Shown: positions 1 through 6,239 of the stretch, piece by piece
Layout of the letters: every line of letters begins with the position of its first letter
Position numbering within the stretch: position 1 is the stretch's first letter
Assembly: GCA_900763675.1 (NCBI GenBank)
Contig: CAAFLE010000106.1
Coordinates: forward strand, 1 to 10,660
Source of the DNA: an uncultured Oscillospiraceae bacterium
GTDB lineage: Bacteria; Bacillota; Clostridia; Oscillospirales; Oscillospiraceae
Length of the DNA: 10,660 nt
Direction of reading: 5' to 3'
Position numbers and translations under genes: made by a program
Notes under the pieces: generated by a model
Database searches by the model: none
What the model was told of the DNA's origin: nothing
The model's input: only the letters and a program-made list of their open reading frames with translations

Positions 1-30
1 CATTTCAGAGAAACATGTCACACGGTATTT

Positions 31-156
31 TTAGTATATAGCGATTGGGTAGTAAAAGCAATCCCCCTTTATGTTCTTGAAGAATCCATTTTCGCTATTT
101 CTTTGTCTATTGCGGCTCAACCTTTGAGCCGCCACCCCCGCAGAAACAACTTGCAT
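31..156 (-). CDS. Hypothetical small protein (41 aa), possible mobile-element small ORF
   Basis: I do not recognise this protein. The ATG at 156 is preceded by a good Shine-Dalgarno, GGAGG with a spacer of about 5 bases, and the frame runs 41 codons to a TAA. The product starts MQVVSAGVAAQRLSRNRQ, so it is basic in the middle, and it ends in an aromatic tail (CFYYPIAIY). No signal peptide, membrane segment or known motif is visible. A longer frame starting at 228 exists, but that start lies inside an inverted repeat and lacks a comparable ribosome site, so I chose 156. The gene contains a perfect 9-bp inverted repeat (112-120/124-132). The surrounding AT-rich DNA lies just left of a tRNA-Pro fragment, so it probably belongs to an integrated element. 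It could instead be a spurious ORF. Confidence 0.35.
   Translation of the reverse strand: MQVVSAGVAAQRLSRNRQRNSENGFFKNIKGDCFYYPIAIY
112..132. repeat. Perfect 9-bp inverted repeat, 3-base loop
   Basis: GCGGCTCAA at 112-120 and TTGAGCCGC at 124-132 form a perfect hairpin around CCT. No T-run follows on either strand, so it does not look like a terminator. It lies within the small minus-strand ORF. Its role is unknown; a protein-binding operator or an RNA structure in the small ORF's message is possible. Confidence 0.6.
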
Positions 157-197
157 AACACCCTCCTCAGAGTTACAATGCAGACAATCTGAAACGC

Positions 198-257
198 AAA
201 ACGCTTCCCACTCGGCATCGGTGAACATTCACCGGAAACCGGGCGGGAAGCGTTTTT
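198..257. repeat. Nested inverted repeat, terminator-like on the plus strand
   Basis: AAAACGCTTCCC (198-209) pairs perfectly with GGGAAGCGTTTT (245-256). The space between holds a second hairpin, CGGTGAA (219-225) with TTCACCG (228-234). On the plus strand the outer stem starts with As and ends in a run of five Ts, which resembles a branched rho-independent terminator. The minus strand has four Ts and is similar. The nested form is longer than an ordinary terminator, so a structured small RNA or a recombinase/regulator site of the adjacent element is also possible. Confidence 0.5.
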
Positions 258-390
258 GACCACATAGATTACCACAGACGGCGCTGGAATACCCGGAAAC
301 AGTGGAGATAAGAGCGCCAAAGAGTAAGCAAAACAAACAGGAAACGGCTAAAAAACGATATAAACAAGTGAAAAAAGTGTTCTCAATAAG
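257..390. other. AT-rich, gene-free flank left of the tRNA fragment
   Basis: No credible gene is visible here. The last 60 bases are A-rich, with short repeated runs such as AAGTG around 366-379. By eye the composition is clearly more AT-rich than the operon to the right. Because it abuts the break point of a tRNA-Pro 3' half, I infer that it is the terminal segment of an integrated element, where integrase arm sites would be expected. I cannot identify such sites by sequence. Confidence 0.35.
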
Positions 391-435
391 TTTGGGACCA
401 GGAGACCGTGCGTTCGAGCCGCACTACTCGGACCA
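391..435 (+). tRNA. tRNA-Pro(UGG) 3' half only; probable att site scar
   Basis: The sequence reads as a tRNA from the anticodon loop onward. It has loop TTTGGGA with anticodon TGG (391-397), the 3' anticodon-stem strand CCAGG, variable loop AGACC, a perfect T arm (GTGCG at 408-412, loop TTCGAGC, CGCAC at 420-424), the 3' acceptor strand TACTCGG, discriminator A432 and an encoded CCA (433-435). The loop and stem match the usual bacterial tRNA-Pro(UGG) pattern, including G72 and A73. The required 5' half (acceptor strand CCGAGTA, D arm) is absent: the bases before 391 are unrelated AT-rich DNA. This is therefore not a functional tRNA. Tyrosine-recombinase elements that integrate at a tRNA anticodon loop displace the original 3' half in exactly this way, leaving it attached to its native terminator. 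Confidence 0.8.
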
Positions 436-436
436 A

Positions 437-475
437 AACAGCCTCTGAAATCACAGATTTCAGAGGCTGTTTTTT
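437..475 (+). terminator. Rho-independent terminator of the former tRNA-Pro gene
   Basis: AACAGCCTCTGAAATC (437-452), loop ACA, and its exact complement (456-471) form a perfect 16-bp stem followed by more Ts. It begins directly after the tRNA CCA. It is symmetric enough (four Ts on the minus strand) to stop transcription from the right as well. Confidence 0.85.
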
Positions 476-667
476 GCCATTATAGGGCTTGTGCAAGCCG
501 CCAGCTACGCCGGCGGTCTTGGCTATGTCCCTCCCCGCAGCTGCTGCTATCCGTGGAGTCGCTGGATGCGGTAATTCTCCGCTTTGCGGCGCAGAACGCG
601 AGGATTTACCCCTCCACCGGTGTCAATTCATTTTGGATGTGTTTCTTCTCAGGTTTGACACGACATT
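476..667. other. Intergenic stretch with two abutting palindromes
   Basis: I see no supported gene. GGCTTG-TG-CAAGCC (486-499) is a perfect palindrome. It is immediately followed by CCGCCAGC (498-505), loop TAC, and GCCGGCGG (509-516), an 8-bp stem with one mismatch. Further right, GTGTCAA (620-626) and TTGACAC (655-661) form a spaced 7-bp inverted repeat. A plus-strand frame spans 489-776, but it runs antisense into the methyltransferase remnant, lacks a convincing ribosome site and has no recognisable domain. The block may be a dispersed repeat, which I cannot test here. Confidence 0.4.
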
Positions 668-1030
668 TTATCCGGCTTTGCGGCAGCAAAACCACGCGAT
701 GCTTTTCACGTTTCCCACATTCACATCCGCATACATTCCCTCCAGCCGCGCCTTCAGACTGGCAGCTGTCTCATAGGGCGGCGTAAAAAAGCCCGTTCCA
801 ACCGGCATTTCCAGCAGCTTCCCTGCAAAACGCTCCGAAATACCGGACAATGCCTTTTCCAGATAGGCGTCGCATTCCGCTTTATTCATATCCCACACCA
901 GGCGGCACACGGCTTTCCCGCCCAGCGTGGAGCAGGTGATCATGCCGTCATAAAAGCTGCCGCTTCCGGTCAGCCGGTAGGCGCTTTGAATGGCTTCTTT
1001 TCTTTCCGTTTCCCATTCTCCTGATTTCAA
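668..1030 (-). pseudogene. Class I SAM-dependent methyltransferase, internally deleted
   Basis: The 120-residue product starts at a TTG (1030). Its N-terminal part resembles an uncharacterised Firmicutes class I methyltransferase family, which I recall from memory, with segments such as SAYRLTGSGSFYDGM and LVWDMNKAECDAYLEKALSG. Residues 72-80 (LLEMPVGTG) look like SAM-binding motif I. Directly after it, from residue 81, comes FFTPPYETAASLKARLEGMY and a C-terminal strand ending IAWFCCRKAG, which looks like the end of the same family. The middle of the Rossmann fold (motifs II to post-III, perhaps 100-130 residues) is missing. The reading frame is kept, so this looks like one in-frame deletion near 788-793. 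The enzyme should be inactive. There is no ATG start, and a 14-bp hairpin lies just upstream, so the 5' end may also be altered. An alternative is a real small protein, which I think is less likely. Confidence 0.6.
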
Positions 1031-1053
1031 AGTTCTTTTTAGATATCCTTTGC

Positions 1054-1085
1054 CCGCCTTGGTTAGCGAGTGCTAACCAAGGCGG
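1054..1085 (-). terminator. Second hairpin after the DUF1667 gene (14-bp perfect stem)
   Basis: CCGCCTTGGTTAGC (1054-1067), loop GAGT and its exact complement (1072-1085) form a very stable stem. On the minus strand it is followed by GCAAAGG rather than a T-run, so it may back up the terminator at 1091-1112 by structure rather than act as a classic terminator. On the plus strand three Ts follow. Confidence 0.55.
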
Positions 1086-1090
1086 TTTGG

Positions 1091-1112
1091 AAAAGCCGCA
1101 TCCGCGGCTTTT
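1091..1112 (-). terminator. Rho-independent terminator of the FAD/DUF1667 operon
   Basis: AAAAGCCGC (1091-1099), loop ATCC, and GCGGCTTTT (1104-1112) form a 9-bp perfect stem that has a U-run on either strand. It begins five bases beyond the stop of the last gene of the minus-strand operon, so it is the natural transcript end, and it would also block read-through from the left. Confidence 0.85.
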
Positions 1113-1117
1113 CATTT

Positions 1118-1477
1118 TTAATTATTCGCGTCGAGATCGGCGGCGGCGACGAGATTTGAGCCGGTACCGGCAATGTTTTCGCAAAGCACGTCGCCGATAT
1201 GCACCGGCGCTTTCACCTCCATGGCGCGGACGGCGTCCATGACGGCGAAGATCGCTCCCTTCGGCACGTCCGGCACGGTCTTGACCGCGACGACGGGGCG
1301 CGTGCCGCCCCGCGCCCGGACGGTGCTGGTCACGGTGCGCACCGGCGCGGTGGCTTCGCTTTTGGCGTACTCCGCGCCCCGCGGGCAGGTGTTGCCCGTC
1401 ACGGAAACGACCGCTCCGTTTTCCATTTCCACGTGGATGGCACAGCCCATCGGGCAGCGGATGCAGGTAAGCTCCAT
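1118..1477 (-). CDS. DUF1667 family Cys-rich protein
   Basis: The product is 119 residues with an N-terminal cluster CIRCPMGC (Cys5, Cys8, Cys12) and a further Cys31 in NTCPRG. This four-Cys pattern is typical of DUF1667 proteins and fits a metal or iron-sulfur site, although the cofactor is inferred. The rest includes VPDVPKGAIFAVMDAVRAM and a late Cys in DVLCENIAGTG. There is no signal peptide or membrane segment. The ATG at 1477 lies 3 bases after the stop of the upstream gene, and its ribosome site is the run of GAG codons that ends that gene. Proteins of this family usually sit beside a GlpA-like dehydrogenase and a second FAD oxidoreductase, as here. It is probably a small electron-transfer or assembly subunit of that complex; no reaction has been shown from sequence. 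Confidence 0.88.
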   Translation of the reverse strand: MELTCIRCPMGCAIHVEMENGAVVSVTGNTCPRGAEYAKSEATAPVRTVTSTVRARGGTRPVVAVKTVPDVPKGAIFAVMDAVRAMEVKAPVHIGDVLCENIAGTGSNLVAAADLDANN

Positions 1478-1480
1478 GAT

Positions 1481-2737
1481 TTACTCCTCCTCCACACAGA
1501 ATACGACTTCCTGCGCCGTGTCGCCGAGCGCTTCGCGGGTGAGCGTGAACTGCTCCATCTCGCCGGGCGCCATGATCGGCTTTTTGCGGTGGGCGATGCG
1601 TTCGCCGTCCACATAGCAGGAGAGATACTTGCCGTAATACGGATTTGCGACGCGAAACCGCACTGTGACGCTCTCGCCCATGGCGTCGGGACGGACGGTC
1701 TGCGGCACGGTGTAGCGCACACCGTCACGACCCGTGAGACGCACCTCGCGCAGGGACTTTTTCGTGCCGCCGCGGACATACTTTGCCGCCGCTTTTCCGG
1801 CGCGGGCAGCTTCCTCGGAGACGAAGTCCACGAGATCGTGGACGTGCAGTACGTTGCCGCAGGCGAAAATGCCGGGAACGCTCGTTTCGAGCGACTCGTT
1901 GACGGCGGGACCGCCGGTCACGCGGTCGAGCGCGACCTCCGCGCCCTCGGAAAGCTCGTTCTCCGGCAGGAGGCCGACGGACAGGAGCAGCGTGTCGCAC
2001 GGGATATACTTTTCCGAGCCGGGGACGGGCTTCCGGTCCGCGCCGACCTCGGCGAGCGTGACGCCCTCGAGCCGTTCTCTGCCGTGGATGTCCACGACCG
2101 TGTGGCTCAGCAGGAGGGGAATGTCGTAATCGTGCAGGCACTGCACGATGTTGCGCTTGAGACCGCCGGAGTACGGCAGCAGCTCGGCGACGCACTTGAC
2201 GTGCGCGCCCTCAAGCGTCATCCGCCGCGCCATGATGAGTCCGATGTCGCCGCTGCCGAGGATAACGACCTCGCGCCCCGGCATGAATCCCTCGAGATTC
2301 ACCAGACGCTGCGCCGTACCGGCGGAATAGATGCCCGCCGGACGGTAGCCGGGGATGTTGAGCGCCCCGCGGGGCCGCTCGCGGCAGCCCATCGCAAGGA
2401 TGACGGCTCTGCCGCGCAGCTGCTCGACGCCGCGCTCGCGGCTCGTGACGGTGAGAACACGCTCGTTCGTGAGCGAAAGCACCATCGTCGAAAGACGGAT
2501 GTCCACGCCCAGCTCCTCGGCGCGGCGGAGAAAGCGCGAAGCGTATTCCGGTCCGGTCAGCTCCTCATGGAATGTATGCAGACCGAAGCCGTTATGGATG
2601 CACTGGTTCAGTATGCCGCCGGGAACGCTGTCGCGCTCGATGACGAGTACGTCGTCCACGCCCGCTTCCTTTGCGGCGATGGCGGCGGCGAGACCGGCGG
2701 GACCGGCGCCAATGATAACGATGTCATAGGTGTTCAT
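1481..2737 (-). CDS. FAD/NAD(P)-dependent oxidoreductase, partner of the GlpA-like dehydrogenase
   Basis: The product is 418 residues. The N-terminus carries an FAD-binding Rossmann motif, IIGAGPAGLAAA (G10, G12, G15), followed by the family signature GGILNQCIHNGFGLHTF. A second dinucleotide-binding motif, VVILGSGDIGL, suits NAD(P)H, and the closing FAD motif appears as VPGIFACGNVLHVHDLVDFV. There is no redox CxxC of the thioredoxin reductase kind. The last 100 residues form an extra domain. The ATG at 2737 overlaps the stop of the preceding gene as ATGA, which implies coupled translation. In related clostridial and Thermotoga loci this protein sits between a GlpA-like dehydrogenase and a DUF1667 protein. 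I infer that it passes electrons between NAD(P)H and the dehydrogenase. Substrate specificity is not visible. Confidence 0.85.
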   Translation of the reverse strand: MNTYDIVIIGAGPAGLAAAIAAKEAGVDDVLVIERDSVPGGILNQCIHNGFGLHTFHEELTGPEYASRFLRRAEELGVDIRLSTMVLSLTNERVLTVTSRERGVEQLRGRAVILAMGCRERPRGALNIPGYRPAGIYSAGTAQRLVNLEGFMPGREVVILGSGDIGLIMARRMTLEGAHVKCVAELLPYSGGLKRNIVQCLHDYDIPLLLSHTVVDIHGRERLEGVTLAEVGADRKPVPGSEKYIPCDTLLLSVGLLPENELSEGAEVALDRVTGGPAVNESLETSVPGIFACGNVLHVHDLVDFVSEEAARAGKAAAKYVRGGTKKSLREVRLTGRDGVRYTVPQTVRPDAMGESVTVRFRVANPYYGKYLSCYVDGERIAHRKKPIMAPGEMEQFTLTREALGDTAQEVVFCVEEE

Positions 2738-4188
2738 GCGTTTTCGCCGTCCTTTCTCGTTTTCCCGACGATGGGGAACGAAACGCCGCCGCTCTTGGTG
2801 AGCTGCTCCTGCGGCACGCCCAGCTCCCGCGAGAGGATCTCCAGCACACGCGGCGAGCAGAAGCCCGCCTGGCAGCGGCCCATGCCGGCGCGGGTGCGGC
2901 GCTTCACGCCGTCGAGACTGCGTGCGCCGGGCTTGCGCCGGATGGCGTCTACGATCTCGCCCTCGCTCACCTGCTCGCAGCGGCAGATGATATTGCCGTA
3001 GAGCGGATGCTCCGCAACGAAGGCGGCGCGTTCCTCCACGGTCATCTCGTTCGGGCGGTATACCTCCGGGCGGGTGGCATCGTACTTTTTGTTTACCGGC
3101 GCGGACACGAGATACGCCGCGCTTTCGGCAAGGAACGCGCCGATGGCGGGTGCGGCGGACAGACCGGGCGACTCGATGCCCACGGCGTTCAAAAAGCCGG
3201 GTGCGCCCTCCGCTTCGCCGAGAATGAAGTCCGTCTCCTCCTGCTCCACGTGGGCGCGAAGCCCCGCAAAGCTCGTGATCGTGCGGTTGCCGGGCAGCGC
3301 CGGGACGCTCTTCCGGGCTTTCTGCATGACGCTCTCCAGTCCCGCAGCGGTGGTGTTCGTCGCCGCCGGATCGTCCACGTCCACGGCGGTCGGTCCCATG
3401 AGGAGATTCCCGTGGACGGTCGGCGTTACGAGAACGCCCTTGCCCATGCTGGTGGGCAGCTGGAACACGGTGCGCGAGAGCAGTCCGCCGACCTTTTTGT
3501 CGAGCAGCATATATTCGCCCTTGCGCGGCGTGATCTCGATCTTCCTTTCGGAGACCATGTTGTTGAGCGCGGCGCTCCCCAGTCCCGCGGCGTTGACGAC
3601 GACCGGCGCTTCGTAAACGCCGCAGGGCGTTTCGAGCCGCCACAGTCCGCCCTCGCGGGAAACGCCCTCCACGCGGGTATCGAACACGAACTCCACGCCG
3701 TTGCGCACGGCGTTTTCCGCCATGGCGCACGTCAGCTCAAACGGGCAGACGATGCCGCTCGTGGGGGCATAGAGCGCCGCGGTGGCGGCGGGGGAGACGT
3801 TCGGCTCCAGCTCGTGCAGCTCCTCGCGCTCGACGATGCGCAGACCGTGAACGCCGTTCTTTTTTCCGCGGGAGAGAAGCTCCTCCAGCCCCGGGCGGCC
3901 GGCGTCGTCAAAGCAGAGGACGAGCGCCCCGCAGCGGCGGAACGGGACCTGCAGCCGCTCGCAGAGATGCGGCATCGCGTGGCTTCCCTCCACATTGAAC
4001 CGCGCCATAAGCGAGCCGGGGCGGGCGTCAAAGCCCGCGTGGACGATGGCGGAGTTTGCCTTGGACGTGCCGGTGCAGACGTCCTCGCCCGCCTCGATCA
4101 CGGCGGCACGCAGCGCGTATTTGCCCAGCTCCATCGCCGTGGCGCAGCCGACAACGCCGGCGCCCACGACAAGGACATCGTATTGCAT
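2734..4188 (-). CDS. FAD-dependent dehydrogenase, GlpA/LhgO-like, with C-terminal BFD-type [2Fe-2S] domain
   Basis: The product is 484 residues. It begins MQYDVLVVGAGVVGCATAME, an FAD-binding motif (G9, G11, G14), then SKANSAIVHAGFDARPGS, a stretch typical of the DAO fold in GlpA-type glycerol-3-phosphate dehydrogenases and L-2-hydroxyglutarate oxidases. The C-terminal part has Cys402, Cys404, Cys439 and Cys444 (CRC, then CQAGFC), the BFD-like [2Fe-2S] domain found at the end of anaerobic GlpA. The start at 4188 is preferred over 4194 because GAGAGGG lies 8 bases before it but only 2 before the other. The gene follows the pseudouridine synthase gene by 44 bases and overlaps the next gene by ATGA. 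Probable role: oxidation of glycerol-3-phosphate or a 2-hydroxy acid. The lack of glpK/glpF nearby leaves the substrate open. Confidence 0.87.
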   Translation of the reverse strand: MQYDVLVVGAGVVGCATAMELGKYALRAAVIEAGEDVCTGTSKANSAIVHAGFDARPGSLMARFNVEGSHAMPHLCERLQVPFRRCGALVLCFDDAGRPGLEELLSRGKKNGVHGLRIVEREELHELEPNVSPAATAALYAPTSGIVCPFELTCAMAENAVRNGVEFVFDTRVEGVSREGGLWRLETPCGVYEAPVVVNAAGLGSAALNNMVSERKIEITPRKGEYMLLDKKVGGLLSRTVFQLPTSMGKGVLVTPTVHGNLLMGPTAVDVDDPAATNTTAAGLESVMQKARKSVPALPGNRTITSFAGLRAHVEQEETDFILGEAEGAPGFLNAVGIESPGLSAAPAIGAFLAESAAYLVSAPVNKKYDATRPEVYRPNEMTVEERAAFVAEHPLYGNIICRCEQVSEGEIVDAIRRKPGARSLDGVKRRTRAGMGRCQAGFCSPRVLEILSRELGVPQEQLTKSGGVSFPIVGKTRKDGENA

Positions 4189-4208
4189 AGCCATTTCCCT
4201 CTCTTTAT

Positions 4209-4232
4209 CGCCCGTTGGGGCGGTTTTTCTTT

Positions 4233-4234
<2 letters not shown>
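4209..4234 (+). terminator. Plus-strand terminator-like hairpin in the rluD-family/FAD gene gap
   Basis: CGCCC (4209-4213), loop GTTG, GGGCG (4218-4222), then GTTTTTCTTTTTATT. On the plus strand this is a short but typical rho-independent terminator, although all genes around it are on the minus strand. On the minus strand it has no T-run and should not end the operon. Confidence 0.5.
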
Positions 4235-5149
<915 letters not shown>

Positions 5150-5153
<4 letters not shown>

Positions 5154-6190
5154 TTGAACTCCGCAAGGATGGAGTCGAGATCAAACTCCTCCGTACTCGC
5201 CTTGGGCGCTTCCTTCGCCGGGGCGGGAGACGCTTTCGGCGCTTCTCTCACCGGCGCGGGGGCAGCCTTCGGCGCCGCCGGGGCGGCGGGGACTCTCGCG
5301 GCGCTCTGCGCCGGACGCGCCACGGTGCGGACCGTAGCGTCGTTCTGCGCGGCGAGACCGGCGCGGCTTTGTGCGGCGGGGGCGCTCGCCGTGCGCCGGA
5401 CAGGCTCCGCCGTGCGCTGCGGCTCGGCGGTGCGCGGGGCGGCGACGGTACGCGCCGGGCGGACCGGCACGGGGATCGTCGATTCGTCAATGACGCGCTT
5501 TACCCGCGGCGCAGCGGTCGGGACGCCGTTTCCGGCGGCGCGTTCCCGCGCCGGAGACGGCGCGGCGGTGCCGCGGGCGGAGGGCGCCGCCGTCGGGGCG
5601 GTGCGCGGCGCGGTGCGGCGGACCGGAGCTTCCTCCGCGGTGCGCGGGGCGCGGCGGGCGACCGGCTCGTCGTCATAATTGCTGCGGGCGCGGCGCACGG
5701 GGACTTCCTCCTCGTAGTCGTCATACTCGTCCGCGGCGCGGAGACCGCCGGTCAGAATCGCGACGACGAAGAGAATGCCGCCGATCAGCACCAGCACATC
5801 CGCCAGATTGAAAATGGCAAAGCGGAACGGCTCAAACTCAAAAATATCGGGGACATAGCCGTAAATGGCGCGGTCGATGCCGTTGCCGAGCAGCCCCGCG
5901 AGCAGCAGAGCGCCAGAGACCTTCACAAAGCCGGTGCGGAAATAGCCCTTGATAAAGGCATACACCATCGCCGCCGTGAAGGCGAGCAGCAGCACGAGCA
6001 GCACCCAGCGCAGCCAGCCCGCGCCGGAGAACAGTCCGAACGCCGCGCCGAAGTTTTTGATATACGTGATGTGGAGAAAGCCGGGGATCAGCGGCTGGAT
6101 GCCGGTGTTCAGATCGACGTTGGACACCGTCCAGAATTTGAGAAACTGATCGATCAAGAGCGCCAGAAGACCAATGATGCCGTAAACCAT
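5150..6190 (-). CDS. lspA: Lipoprotein signal peptidase (signal peptidase II) with long disordered C-terminal tail
   Basis: The first 150 residues form an ordinary four-helix LspA. They include LIDQFLKFW near the N-terminus, the NFGAAFG motif (46-52), GLLGNGIDR with catalytic Asp106, and FNLADVLVLIGG with catalytic Asp131. The enzyme cleaves the signal peptide of prolipoproteins ahead of the lipidated Cys and is an aspartic protease in the membrane. Family members usually stop at 150-170 residues, but this one continues to 346. The tail (about 152-346) starts with an acidic patch (DEYDDYEEE), runs through Ala/Pro/Arg/Thr-rich low complexity, and ends in EEFDLDSILAEFK. The start at 6190 is supported by AAAGGAG (6201-6207) 10 bases upstream; longer frames begin inside ileS. 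The gene is 49 bases after ileS and its stop overlaps the next start. A frameshift fusion is unlikely because the acidic end stays in frame up to the overlap. Confidence 0.92.
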
Positions 6191-6239
6191 GAATCCAATG
6201 CTCCTTTCTCTTTGGGAAGAAATTGCGGGGGCGATGTTG

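Noticed and set aside
489..776. Plus-strand frame of 95 codons beside the tRNA scar
   Set aside because: No ribosome site and no domain, it begins within a palindrome, and it runs antisense into the methyltransferase remnant.
1063..1076. Possible CIRCE (HrcA) operator, because GAGTGCTAA occurs at 1068-1076
   Set aside because: CIRCE needs two half-sites separated by nine bases. Here the half-site is part of a compact 14-bp stem with a 4-base loop, and no heat-shock gene follows.
1199..3001. Long plus-strand open frame (600 codons), and similar ones at 3007-4425, 4215-5678, 5369-6364, 6189-7535 and 7539-8849
   Set aside because: They lie antisense to well-identified minus-strand genes, show His/Arg/Ala-rich composition typical of GC-rich shadows, and have no recognisable domains.
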